Below, in pieces: positions 11,404 through 23,480 of a stretch of 64,000 nt of DNA. How positions within the stretch are numbered: position 1 is the first letter of the stretch; every line of letters begins with the position of its first letter. Under the pieces are notes generated by a model. That model was not told the DNA's origin. It saw only the letters and a program-made list of their open reading frames with translations, and did not search any database. Location: the NCBI GenBank assembly GCA_023213395.1, contig CM041465.1, positions 216,635,741-216,699,740 of the forward strand, read 5' to 3'. This stretch comes from Cycas panzhihuaensis (taxonomy: Eukaryota; Cycadophyta). The position numbers and the translations under genes were made by a program.

Positions 11404-12935
11404 GTTATAAAAAACTTTAGAGCATATAAAGTATACTTTTACTAAATCAAAAGAGTCAATAAATGAATAATGTCTAATATGATGTCAAATATCCTCTTTC
11501 AAAAAAATAATGCCCTTTGAAAATGAATCAATTGAATGCAACCTTTATAGGTGCAATAAGGAAATAATCCTTTCGACAATGATAAAAAGGGCTTTTCAAT
11601 AAGTATGCTTATTTAATAAACTTTGAAATACTTTTCAAATATAATTTGAAATAAAATGAATATAAAAGCAAGTTTAAATGTAATAAAAGATCCTTTAAGT
11701 ATGCAAATTTGAAATAAACTTTGATGATAAAAAATAATATAATTTTTAACCTTTTGATTTTTTCAAATATAGGGGTATGTCAAATGCTTAAGTTTAGCAA
11801 CTTCAAAAGTATACTAAACGATATCAGAATAAGTTGAAACTTCACCAACATGAAGATAAATAAAATATGAATCCAATGGAATTGGCTGTTTTGAAAATGG
11901 ATTCCTATAAGCTAAATTTTGAATGACTAAATATATAGGCCTTGTTTTGAGGCACAACAGGAGTAGTGGACTCAAAATTGTATAAAAATACCAATAAAAT
12001 ACTTGTAAAATGCTATAAGATAATCAAATATCTTTTATAAGATTGCTAAATATACTTTCAATTGAAAATTTTTTAAAAATTATATATAAAAAAGTGTAAA
12101 TATGTCAGGTTTAAAGCAATTAAGTACCTCTATTTTGAGTGATTTGAAAATTAGTAAAAATACGTTAAAATGTATAAAAAACTATATCAGATCAAAGAGA
12201 ATTGAGTCAGCTTCCCAACAAAACTAATGGAACTGAATTTAGATGTCAAACAGAAAGGTTATAGCAGAAATAGTAACTAGTACTTTTATGGTAAAATATT
12301 AAGAAAAATGTTATAAACCACTACAATGTCAATTTTGGTGATTAAAATAATGCTAAAAATAAATTCTAAAAATTAAAATAAATACTTGAAAATAAAGTTT
12401 GTTGAACGTAGATCACTATGAAACAAATCCGAGTAGAAAATAGTCACCCGATAATAAAATATAATCAATTCAAAAAGTGATTTTGTAAAAAGTTTAAAAA
12501 ACGCTGAAAAAAATACTAATTAACTTTAAATTGACTAAAACATGGTCAAATCAGCACTAAATTGGTCATATAATTAGTCAAAATTAATCTACAAAAAATT
12601 TCTGGTCTAATAAAATTAGTTTCGTCAGAAACCGATAACCTAGTGAGGCGTTATAGCAAAAAAATGCCAATAACCTTATGTAAAAATAAAAAATAAAAAA
12701 AAATAAAATGAAAAACGTTTATATAAAAGTGAAAAGCCCCTTTTTAAAGTGATTAATGGTCACATGAGATGAGATGTGACTGGGGGTTGAGAGAGGAAGG
12801 GGCTTAATCCCTTTAAACCCTGGACTTAAAAAATATACAATATAGTTTAATTTTTAAAAACTTTATAAAGAAAAAAAATAAAAGATAATTTTTGAATGAA
12901 GGGGCATGGCTGCGGTTACTAGTTGTGCATCATCT
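11404..12935 (-). other. A2 untranslated leader
   Basis: 1.5 kb between PBS and gag start with no coding motifs. It matches A1 positions 1-1427 in reverse complement, so it is a conserved part of the element and not host DNA. Confidence 0.7.
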
Positions 12936-12947
12936 GCTCTGATACCA
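12936..12947 (-). promoter_or_regulatory. PBS of A2 (initiator tRNA-Met)
   Basis: The minus strand reads TGGTATCAGAGC, two bases after the LTR end, where tRNA-primed minus-strand DNA synthesis would start. Confidence 0.92.
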
Positions 12948-12949
12948 AA

Positions 12950-13379
12950 TGAAGGAAAACATATTGCAGGAGAACAGGGCATAATATGAAAGAGATAATC
13001 ATAAATCAATATAGATCAAAATATCAATATTCCAATACAAATCTTCAATACAATGTTACATAATAGTAGCATAAACATGAGAGCTTGAATCTTTAATCCA
13101 TTGTTAAAAGTGAGCAATACAAATTTCCAATGTTGGAGGTGGTGTCTAAAGACACCAGGGTTGCACACCCCTTAATATTTATAATTTGGAGGAGGAGGGA
13201 AACTCCTCAACCCCTGAATTCAAAATAATAATAAAATAAAGTTAACTTAACTTAAATTAAAGTTAAACTTACCTTAACTTACCTCGACATATTGAGTATC
13301 ACATGTCTAAATTGAAGTTGATGAGGTGTACAATCCTGGTTAGAAGGTAGGAGTGGAGTGATGACGATTAACCCTAATA
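12950..13379 (-). repeat. 5' LTR of A2 (430 bp)
   Basis: Aligns with the 3' LTR. The outer TG is mutated (minus strand TATTAGGG against TGTTGGAG), and a roughly 15-bp segment near 13250 is missing compared with the other LTR. Confidence 0.85.
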
Positions 13380-13402
13380 CTTGTACTCATCACAGAAGCA
13401 AT

Positions 13403-13456
13403 AAAATATGATGAAATTTTAAGAGGGGTAAAATATGATGAAATTTTAAGAGGGGT
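13403..13456. repeat. Perfect 27-bp tandem duplication
   Basis: Two identical adjacent 27-bp units (13403-13429, 13430-13456), each ending AAGAGGGGT, in the B leader. Perfect identity in otherwise decayed DNA suggests a recent event. Confidence 0.95.
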
Positions 13457-14110
13457 GAGATCTTAAGGATGGCTAAGAGCCTATGAAATTTCACACAGAA
13501 TGCATACTCACACGCGAAGAATGAAGTAGAAGATCCTACAGAGGTCGCACGACTATGTGGAGGCTGCACAGCTTAGAGAGGACTCAAAATTATTCATAAA
13601 TAGCTCAATCTTAACCCTATTTAACCTACCACCCTACTACATTAAGATCAAAAGAGAAATTAAAGTGACACAAGCAAATAACAAGTGGTGCACTGGGGGT
13701 TTTAGTGGCTAAAAGAAGTGACTAGGCTTTCAAGAAGGATTTCTCTACTTATGATGGATGAAATTATAAATGAATTCTTCTGTTGCAAAGTAGACTCAAC
13801 CACGATCAAAATGAATAGTCACTTGCTGAAGTTTCATATAACATGGAGGTTGCACCAGCCTATTAAAGTCACAAAATATTGTAAAACCTTTAAAAAGTAG
13901 TGAAAAATAATTAAAAAATATGAAATTTATCAAATAAATTTAAAAAATAATTAGATGAGCCTATTGTTGTGCTAAATGCAATCATTTTTGTAATAAATAA
14001 TGAAGCAACAATGATTAATAAGCTTATACATATGAAATATCAAATATTTCCAAAAAACTATAGTATAAAACTAAAATTTTAATAAATAATCTTGTCGTGT
14101 ATGATCAAGT
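13457..14110 (-). other. Element B leader, PBS-proximal part
   Basis: Non-coding sequence between the A2 insertion and B's PBS. It includes a relatively G+C-rich patch around 13500-13570. No domain is recognised. Confidence 0.5.
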
Positions 14111-14122
14111 GCTCTGATACCA
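14111..14122 (-). promoter_or_regulatory. PBS of element B
   Basis: A perfect TGGTATCAGAGC on the minus strand, two bases inside the 5' LTR end. Confidence 0.92.
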
Positions 14123-14124
14123 AA

Positions 14125-14459
14125 TGTTGGAGCTGAGGATAAAGCGAGAAGATTACAAAGTCATCTTAAAATACATTAACCATTATCCGATTTGAAAGCG
14201 GTGTTAAAAATACCAAGGAGGCATTTTCCATTAATATATAGGTTTGGGGAAGTGATAAGCACCTCAACTCAACATTAAATTAAAAATTCAAAAAAATAAT
14301 AAAACAATAAATGAATTATTAAAATAACTTACCTTAGTCAGCTATGGTGGCAGTATGTCAGCTCTAAATGGCTACATGACAGTTTTAGGTGGCCCGAGAT
14401 GCCTTTTAGGGGCCCAAGGACAACTGCACACTATTTGAACATTGGGTATTATCTCAAAA
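14125..14459 (-). repeat. 5' LTR of element B (335 bp)
   Basis: Pairs with 4700-5010. The outer boundary is set by the target duplication ACCTT at 14460-14464. Confidence 0.88.
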
Positions 14460-14464
14460 ACCTT

Positions 14465-15323
14465 AGTGTCACTCTAATTCACTGTGATGTGAACTGCATA
14501 TGATAGAAAATTAATTTTTGGCCTAGATTTCAACATGTCTATCCTTAATTATTGGTTCCACAGTCTATAACTATTGAGTACTGATTGTGGGCATGCAAAA
14601 CCATTGGTTTTTATCAAATCTATAGGATATTTTTACTTATTCAAGCATGTATTCACATGATACATGGGCTCTTTTGGGGCTTTCTTGATTACCTCTTCTT
14701 GATCTATGCTTCTTATTACCAATTTTATTACATGCATTTTATGCAGTAGTTCTTGTGGAGTTGTTTATGAAGAGCTCTTACTTAGGAAAGCTTTGTAGAA
14801 GTATTATGAAGGCTTTGTTCAAATATTTTGGTTTCTTTAGATTATTTCTCCTTAGATTAGCATATGTTTTCTTGGTTCATTTATGAGTTATTTGATTTAG
14901 GGAGTCATTTAAGGGTAGGTTGTGAAGAAGTTTTACTTGAGAGAGCCTACAAGATATTTTGAGTTTACAAGATTAGAGTTGTTAGAGTTGAATGGTCCCT
15001 CTCTTATCTTAAAGGCTAAAAGATGTCTAGGATCTATTAAGGTGAATTTTCTTTCTTATTGTATGCTTATTGGGTTGGCTTTTTAGAGAGCATCTTCTTA
15101 GCTCTCTAGGTGTTTGTACAAGGAGCATTCTTTTTACTCCTTTTCTTGTGCCTTAAGTGAGTTTTCCTTTAGCTTGTTTGTTACTTTTGCAAGCATGCAT
15201 CCTAAGAAATCAGTTTAATCTATAAGCATAGTATTGAGGTATACTTAAACTAGTAGGTTCATTTTTTCTCTTTATGGTATTTTGGCTTTAGTTTTTCTTT
15301 ATGTTGTCATTATTTATTGAGAA
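14465..15323. other. No recognisable feature (about 0.86 kb)
   Basis: Spacer between elements B and K. No open frame above 60 codons, LTR end or RNA gene is recognised. Confidence 0.6.
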
Positions 15324-15328
15324 GATTA

Positions 15329-15785
15329 TGTTGGAATAGTAATTATTATAATATTTAGTATAATGCTTAATTAATATGGTTAGTTTGATCATTAATGATT
15401 GGTTGATATTCAACAATACATCATTGGATATTAAAGAGGTGACACAAGACTATATAAAGACATGTTTATTATAAGGAAAATTAGATCACCTAGTTCTCTT
15501 TGTGAGACTACGATGACTTATCTTAATTCATTAATATGAGGTCTTATACAACATTTGGAAGTGGGCTTTCCTATTAAGGATTTCCACATTAAATATTGTG
15601 TCACATATCTTAGTTTAATGATTGACTCTTTAATTATCCTTAGCTCTTTATCATGTTGATTATATTATTGAATGATCATGTGCATGCTAATGTTTCCATA
15701 CATATTGATGATGATGATTCATATCCTACTTATATGCTTATATACATTTTATAATATGATATTAGAGTATATTAAATTCTTAACA
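15329..15785 (+). repeat. 5' LTR of K (457 bp)
   Basis: Starts TGTTGGAATAG and ends CTTAACA. Shared blocks with 19154-19644 include ACTATATAAAGACATGTTTA-like sequence (a probable TATA region near 15452) and the end block around GATTCATATC. Confidence 0.85.
15445..15470 (+). promoter_or_regulatory. Probable LTR TATA box of K
   Basis: CTATATAAAGACATG is conserved in both K LTRs (near 15451 and 19309). It is the best TATA-box candidate in the LTR and would lie at the U3/R boundary. Confidence 0.5.
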
Positions 15786-18700
15786 TTGTATCAAATACCA
15801 AGGTGAGGAGATCCTGAGGCATGTGAAGTGTTAGTGTGTTAAAATAAAAGGCCCTGAGAAGATGCCTATATGAGACCCTATATGAGGTGGAGTAGGGTGA
15901 AGTAGAGAAAACAAAATTAATATGGAACGATACTTAATCCAATTTGATCCCAAGCTAGGAGATGCTTGTTGAAAGATTAGGGAACTAAAAATATACCAGT
16001 GTGACTAATATTAAGGTGAGATGAATATAAGAGCCACATGAAGAGAGTCATATATAGTTTGAAGAGTATGTAAGAAACTAATGCTAATGTCTATTATTTT
16101 AGTTAGTGGATATTTATTATGCATGTGGCTAGCTATATAGACATATCATGTAGATGTTTAATGAAAATCATCCATAAGATGAGATCAACCAATTAGCCTT
16201 GTACACCCTACAATGGTGAGACGAGAGACCCAGTAACCCATTAGGATGAAGCAAATAAGTTGAATACCACACTCATATGGTGACAATCTTTGTGATCCAA
16301 AGATGAATGATGTGTGTATGGTGTGCAAGGTACTTAATAGATAAGTGATCACTTCAAAGGCATTTGCAAGTTCTCGTTAGTCAAATTCATTATTAAAAGT
16401 TGAGAATCAAAGGCATTTATGAGCATTCTAAATCAAATTCACTTTTCATAATTTGTGATAAAGTTAGTGAAGTTAAAACAGGCAGTAGGCATGTATGGAG
16501 ACCTTATACAAGTGACATAAACAACAAGCCTATATAATGATATACAACAATTTAAAGAAAAAACTTGGAGTCATTATAACCTATTGAGAGGGGATCTTAC
16601 ATGGCAATAAGAATAAAAGACAACTCATTGGAAGGGCATTTTAGCACTAGTAAGAAGACAATATGAAGTATATTTATATGTTTGGTATAAGAATTTAACA
16701 AAATCAAGGGTTTATTAAAAAAATATTATGTGAGTATGTAGTTTATGAAAGTTGTTAACAAATTCTAGCATGGTAGAATATGAAGAGACATTTGCATATT
16801 TTATTACAAAATTTAGTAAGGTTTTTTTATAAGTAGAACCCATAAAGGGGTAGCTACAATAAGAGTGTCGCATTAATGTGCCTATTACTAAATAAAACCC
16901 CTTTTATCTCAAGGTCTTATATATAGTAGATCATAACCTATAAATTGAGTAAGATTGATGAGTTATTTGTTATTTGTTAAGAAAGACAAGTTATGGGTTT
17001 AGTACAGTTTTGGCAAGTAACAATGATTTTTGGGCATTAACAAAGTGATGGTAGTTAGTCTCAAGTACTTGCATGTAGATCTACTACATATCTATATATC
17101 AAGAGATGGATTTCATTGCCTATTATTAACACTAACTATAAATTAAACCCTATATAGACTAGCATTTTAATATGACATCCCTTAAGTAAAAATGATAGTG
17201 ATTCTAATACGTTCTATATGTTTTTCTTATTGCAATATTATGGTCATTAGATAGTTGCCCAAATTTGTTATATACCCTCTAAAATCAAATCTAAAGTTGC
17301 TTGAAATTGTATGAATAATACACAATCCCACCATAAACCCTTACAAAAATAAAAAATTAAATGATGATAAACATAGGGTAGTAAAATTTATTTTTTCTAT
17401 GTTATGATATATTAAATCATATTGGATAAATGAGTGAAGTTTGCCTAAGCCCCCAAATGATTAGCCTAAGGCCACATAAAGAAAATATAAAACTAATATC
17501 TAATTTTAAAAGTGTTAAAAATAAATTTCAAGCCTCAATGAAGTTTTTATGACATGATGAGACATTGTTTTCCTTGACTTTTTTATATGAAGTCAAAATT
17601 TAGAACTGAAAGAAGTAATAGAAACCAGATTTATAGACAAATGAAATAAGTGGTTATATGACAATCTTTAAAAATTATTTGATGGAGAATTTATAAGTGA
17701 ATTAGAGTGAGGAAGACTTAGCAAATTGATGAATGTATTTCTTTTAAATTTATTTCTACATAGTTTAATTTTTGGAAGGTTCCTAAGCACATTTTAAAGG
17801 TTGTTGATATATGGTTTGGTGAATTTTAATGGACAATAAATGAAAAAGCTTATGGCTCATTTTACGTATTTTAATCACATTTGGAAACCTATTTGATTAT
17901 AGATGAAAAAGAATAATTGGTGCTTTACATATTAGAATGATGTTTTTTAATCCCTTAAGAAAAGAAACACATTTGATATTTAAATGGCCATTATAATTTG
18001 ATTAAATGATGATGAAAATACGATAAAAATTTAATGAGAACTGAATGAATAAGAATTTGATTTAATTGAGTGAAAGACAAAAATAAAAACTACCTTGATG
18101 TGTTTTTAAGCATATACTAGGTCAGAGAATATTAATAAAGTTACCCATCTAATAATATAAGATGAGTAAAAGAGTTTTATATGATTGTTTGATTATTGAT
18201 TGATAATAATGGTTGTGAGTTATCCATAAAAACAGGTTTATACTTATTGAAGAGTCTGATTGAAAAATGTATTGTTAGTTAGAAATCTGATATCTATTTA
18301 TGACTAGTGGCATAGAATATATTTCACATGTTACCCTATTGCAATGAACTTAACAAGTTAATTGGTGCACCATATTTCCAAAGTCCATTAGTTTTGAGAT
18401 AAATTAAAAGATTTGTTGGCAAAAAAAACTACAAATGTTACTTATATAAAATCACTAATTGAGGTAGCAAATGAGCTTTTCTATTATCCCATAGGACAAG
18501 AGATAAGAAAAGTTTCAAAAGTTACTCTTGTTATAACATATTTATCTAGATAAGTAGTTTGGCTTATTCTGAAGGTATGTTATTTTGTTAATGAAGGTGA
18601 TGAACCACATCTGAGTAACACTTCCTAGTTAACTAGTGATTGCAACAACTAGTTACCCATATATTTTAATAGATGATTATTATTTTAAATAGACATTAGT

Positions 18701-19153
18701 GATTTAGTATGTTATATATATGTGTATAGCATATTTATCTAGATAAGTAGTTTGACTTATTCTAAAGGTATGTTATTTTGTTAATGAAGGTGATGAACCA
18801 CATCTAAGAAACACTTCATAGTTAACTAGTGATTGCAATAACTAGTTACCCATATATTTCGATAGATGATTATTATTTTAAATAGACATTAGTGATTTAG
18901 TATGTTATATATATGTGCATAGCTTATAAGTAGAAGATATGAAGTTATGTATAAGAGACTTTATATATTATGATGAGTCATACGTTATATTTGTTTAATG
19001 ATTTATAGGTAGTGAGTTGATATGATATAATATTTACTTGCAAGAAAATAAGCATGATGAAAATACGTTTGATTGATTAATATTCGTAAATGATATGAGG
19101 ACAAAGAAATCCAATATATTGATATATTTCATAAATTAAACATTAAGATGAAG
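15786..19153 (+). other. K interior, non-coding
   Basis: Stops occur in all frames. Just after the LTR, TTGTATCAAATA (15786-15797) is a weak partial match to a copia PBS. No convincing polypurine tract precedes the 3' LTR. A 193-bp tandem duplication lies near its end (18541-18926). Confidence 0.6.
18541..18926. repeat. 193-bp tandem duplication inside K
   Basis: Unit 1 is 18541-18733 and unit 2 is 18734-18926, with only about ten differences by eye. Each unit contains TTAACTAGTGATTGCAA near its middle. Confidence 0.92.
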
Positions 19154-19644
19154 TGTTAAAATATTGATTATCATAATATTTGATGTGATGTTTAATTGAT
19201 GTGATTAGCTAAATTATTGATAATTAGTTGATGTAAAGGTTCTTACACATGATCAAATTAGTTGATATTTGGTAATACATCATTGGATAATGAAGAAGTA
19301 ACACAAGTCTATATAAAGACATGTTTATTATAAGGTAAATTAGATCACTTAGTTCTCCTTCTGAGACTAGGATGACTCGTTTTGATTTATTAATATGAGA
19401 TCTCATACAACATATACAAGTGGTTTTTCCTATTAGGACTTTCCACATTAAATCTTATGTCACATATCTTAGTTTAATAATTGACTCTTTAATTTTTATT
19501 AACTACCTATCATGTCGATTATATTATTGAATGATCATATGCATGTTAATGCTTCCATACATATGGATGATGTTGATTCATATCTTATTTATATTCTTGT
19601 ATATGTTTTCTAATATAATATCATAGTATGATAAATTTTTAGTT
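19154..19644 (+). repeat. 3' LTR of K
   Basis: Starts TGTTAAAATA. The end is set by alignment with the 5' LTR and by the GATTA duplication; the terminal CA has become TT. Confidence 0.82.
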
Positions 19645-19649
19645 GATTA

Positions 19650-21150
19650 ATGAACCTACCTATGAATGTATCTTTCTTATTTTAGTTATGATTTTTTAGC
19701 ATCTTAGTTAGATCTTATTCATGTATTGTTGGTTTTTATTTGGATTTCCTTCATTTCTAACAAGGGAGTATTTTTAGCCCCTTCTTATTTAATGATGCAT
19801 TTCTTGCTTATGGCCTACTAATCTTTATTAGCAAAAGGAAAGAAGTGACTAGGGAAGAAAAAGGAGAAATAAAAGTAAAAGAAATAGAAGCTTTAAACCA
19901 TTTTAATCCATAAAGTAAAAGGAACATTCAGATATATTAAAAGGAGAAACACTCATAGTAATAACATGCAGTCCCTATAATCTTTATTAATTAAGGAACT
20001 TATAGAATTATGTTGCTTGTGGTATGATTTATTTGCTTATTAATTGCTTGTTTATTTTCTATATTGCTTGAACTTTTGACATGTTTTGTTTTACTAATTT
20101 ACATCCATATCTTATAAGGGATCAATTATATGTTGTGACTTAACATTCCAAATAAAATAGATTCATATTGGCCACTTAACATGGTTTAGCCTCTCTTCTT
20201 TCTATTCAAAGCCATAGTCCTTAAGAGGGATGGGTTATTCTTTATTGATCAAGTACAATTCAAAGAATAAATGACTACCTTGTACCCTTGGATACAATGA
20301 ATTTTGTTTTCTTCCTTGAAGTTTGTGTGAAGGAGGTTAGATGTAGGTAGTTTGAGAAGGTATAAACTCTTTTGAGATTAGTCCCTAATAGCTTACCACT
20401 ATATTAGGTGAATCCCATGGTTAAACTTCTTCATGCTTACCTCTAGTTAGTCCCCTTATACTATGCCTAGTATAGGGAAACATAAACATAAAAAACTACC
20501 TTTTCTTATTGCTTGTTTCTTTTTACATCATATATAATTTATGTTTCTATATTAAAAAGGGCGTCTTGAATTTATACTGCCTTATGTGTTTATAGATTAT
20601 TACCCTACCTATCCAACTCACCTTTTAGGTTGCAAATAAGTGAGAAATTTCTATTTATGGAATTGAGTGGTAGCATAGTCACCTCAACTACTAGCACATA
20701 ATATACTCATTCCCTACACCTCTTACCTTGAGAAGCTAATTATAATTTCATCAACATCATCATGCGTAGGCATCACAAAATAAACCTTCTATCAAAAGAA
20801 TTAATGCTTCCAAAAAGAATAATAGCAATATCAAAGATGTCAGAAGTGGCCAATTGAAGTGCTAGTTTGCATCATAACTAATACTAGATTTCCATACAAG
20901 AATGTCTAAAATAAATAATAGATAGATTCATCCTACTTGTAGGAAGGGAAATAAACAAAATATTTACTTTAGCTAACTTATCATTTGTCATAAGACCATT
21001 ATGTAAAATGGGCCATAAACAAAGGTTTCTTCTTAATGGTCTCTTTGATATGATATAAGAATTGCATATAGGGTGGCCAAACATTAGCATAATCATTTAT
21101 GTTTCAAAATTTATTAAACTGGGATATTAAATCACACCTAAGAAGTAATA

Positions 21151-21215
<65 letters not shown>

Positions 21216-23082
21216 TCCAAGAAAGGGGTTTCTAGTGGCTATAATCAATCCAAAAACTAGAAATTAGAAGGAAGAACATAGATATGAATTTTAAAGGTAT
21301 ATTTTATTGAACTAGTAGGCCAATAAAATAATGATACATGATATGAAGGGAGGTCATACTTAGCTTGGTAAGCCTTCTAGGAATAGATGTAGCTAGATCC
21401 ATTATTAAGTAAATGCCTTATTACCATAATTCCCTTTGTGTACTAAATCTTAGAGAATTGGGATCTAATAAAGTATAATATTTATTATCTTCAATAAGAT
21501 ATAGTGACTACTATAAAGAGATATTTTGTATTGATAAAGTACACCTTACTAAATCTGCATTCCATACTAAAAGCTTATTATATATCTACCTAACTTTTCA
21601 TATGGATTTAGTAACCATCGATCCTTTAATGCTTACCTTAGTAGGATAAAGTATAAGATGGCTAAGAGGAATGCGGAAGTAATGTGGAAGTAAAGAATAA
21701 CAACCAAGGTGAATTTCTACTTCAAAGTCTAATGAGCCACTCAATAACCATAGCCATAACCTAGGATTTATCCTAGAATGGGGCCACATAAACTCCAATA
21801 ATAGAAATCTTATTATGATGAGAAATATAATAGGAATAAAATTTGTAAGAAATGACCCTTCATAATCCTATAAGCACTTTGAATATAAGAAGCAAGATGG
21901 TCATGACTTGCACTTCTCTCGCTTATCTCAATTTTGTCAAAAGGTTTCTTAACTCATGTAATGGAGTTCCCTAGTTAAAACTTAGCTTTGATACTTCCCA
22001 TAGTAGTTTTTCTTGGAATTTCTACCATAGAATCTATCACAAAATAGATTTCAAAAGAGCAAGATGGGAGTAGTAAAAAAATAAAGCTTTATTATTCATT
22101 AAAGATCACTAAATATAAAAAGATCACCAAATAAATTATACCTAGTTATAATGATCATGCTAAAAGATGTACCCTATCATTTTATGAGTCCTTGTATAGA
22201 TAAGGGAGGCCTCATGCCTAAATGCTATTAGTAAAGGTAAATGTCCCTATACAAATGTTAAGATCTAGCACTAATAACTAGGTCCCACAATCATATGTAC
22301 TAGTGGTCAAGTCCCATAGTCGAGTTACTTATGTGATAGATAACCATAACTAGGCACATACACAAACTAAAGGCAAGATTGTAAGCAATATGAATATGAT
22401 ACACATGGGTCCTAAGATTTTCTAAGTGTAAAGTCTCATACAAAATCTAAGTTAAATAGGATACTATCACAAAATGGATATATATGGGTTACCTTGAGAG
22501 AATAGGGATGAACCCAATGCCTATAATATTTTATTCCTAGTAGGTTGTGGATTAAAGAAGTATGTATAACACTATGTAAAAAAGTATATGCATTAATCTA
22601 CAAGTGTAAATAATAATACTTCAAGGTCAAAGTATTTTCTGAAGGAGGGATGGATTATAGTGATACTAAAACTAACAGTAAAGTTGGTTTTTTAATAAGT
22701 AGTATAAAGTTGGTTTTTATAAATGATGAAGTTAGTATTATAAATAATTATTAAAGTATGAAGTTGATTTTTTAATAAGGTACTAATTTTGGTGCCTATA
22801 TATAGGGAGGGCCTAATTCATTATGTACATGTTTATTTTGGTATAATAGATTAATATTCCATTTTAGCATTTTGGTCCTTGGGGCAAATCTACTTGCTAA
22901 TTTTTAGCTTTCATTTTTATCTTTCTAATTAATTCTATATCTACTATTATTTTTATTATGTGGTTGATTACATATGAATTAATTTTCTTAAGATTATTAT
23001 ATATTAAATATATTATATTTCTCAGGTATTTCTTTATTGAATTGGCAATTTATTTATCATTGAGATTATTAAACTAAAAATC
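19650..23082. other. No recognisable gene (about 3.4 kb)
   Basis: A/T-rich unique-looking sequence with only short chance frames. It holds one compound microsatellite (21147-21213). A TATA-like CCTATATATAGGGAGGG lies at 22795-22811 on the plus strand, without an identifiable transcript. Decayed transposon sequence cannot be excluded. Confidence 0.55.
21147..21213. repeat. Compound microsatellite (TA)n(GA)n
   Basis: About 24 bp of TA followed directly by about 43 bp of GA. Confidence 0.97.
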
Positions 23083-23480
23083 AAGGATTTCCTAAGTCAA
23101 CAAATAAGGTGTTCCTTATCTTTCTCAACATATCTAAGTGGTTGTTCCATGTACACTTCTTCAGTAAAGTCTCTATTTAGGAATGTGCTCTTCACATCCA
23201 TTTGGTGAGTCTGCCAATTAAACTAGGAAATAATCATCATAATCATCCTAATGATATTCATCTTTACCACTAGTACCAAGATTTCTTAGCAGTCAATGCC
23301 TTAGTTTTGCTTAAAACTTTTTATAACAAGTCTTACCTTGTATTTATTAATTGTGCCATCTAAATTAAACTTTATCCCATAAACCCACTTACTTCTGATT
23401 GCTTATTTATTAGCAAGTAATCTAACTAAGTCCTAAATCTTATTCTTCTTCATTACTTAGATTTATACACTCATTATAAC
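23083..23480 (-). pseudogene. Element M reverse transcriptase, N-terminal part only
   Basis: The minus strand reads SKWVYGIKF, KYKVRLV, then HQMDVKSTFLN near 23185-23215, with the first RT catalytic Asp in QMDVK. It continues YMEQPLRYVEKDKEHLIC, then a stop, then LRKSL at 23083. Sequence below this point no longer matches copia RT. Stops are present (for example within the FKQN-stop-GIDC stretch). The truncation makes the copy non-functional. Confidence 0.8.

Larger units (their letters stand above)
10200..13379 (-). mobile_element. Pol-less copia-type LTR element A2
   Basis: Two LTRs (10200-10644 and 12950-13379) flank a 2.3-kb interior. It has a perfect PBS at 12936-12947 and a polypurine tract at 10645-10654. 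The interior holds a long leader and one gag-like frame and no enzyme domains. It is an inverted copy of A1. The five bases outside the LTRs (ATTAT at 10195-10199, CTTGT at 13380-13384) do not match, so a clean target duplication is not seen. It lies inside the leader of element B. Confidence 0.85.
4700..14459 (-). mobile_element. Copia element B with nested A2 and chimeric leader
   Basis: The ends are two related LTRs (4700-5010 and 14125-14459), a polypurine tract inside the low end and a PBS inside the high end. ACCTT flanks the whole at 4695-4699 and 14460-14464, a 5-bp target duplication. Inside, on the minus strand, come zinc knuckle, protease, integrase, RT and RNase H. The domain order with integrase before RT identifies Ty1/copia. 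The span is 9.76 kb because A2 (3.18 kb) sits inside. The N-terminal half of gag is missing, and a second PBS plus LTR-end motif appears at 8385-8412, so the interior is rearranged. Confidence 0.88.
15329..19644 (+). mobile_element. LTR element K without recognisable coding (LARD-like)
   Basis: Two LTRs, 15329-15785 and 19154-19644, in direct orientation. They are flanked by the exact 5-bp repeat GATTA (15324-15328 and 19645-19649). The orientation is taken from the LTR starting TGTTGGAATA. The 3.4-kb interior shows no gag, RT or integrase motif on either strand. Size and lack of coding fit a large retrotransposon derivative (LARD) or a very old element. The LTRs differ visibly along their length, so it is old. 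Confidence 0.8.

Noticed and set aside
15786-15797. PBS of element K (TTGTATCAAATA)
   Set aside because: Only a partial match to the tRNA-Met PBS; kept as a remark in the interior entry, not as a feature.
21598-21798. 66-codon minus-strand frame with many Leu and Trp residues
   Set aside because: No recognised domain, no conserved neighbours, and stops directly upstream and downstream.
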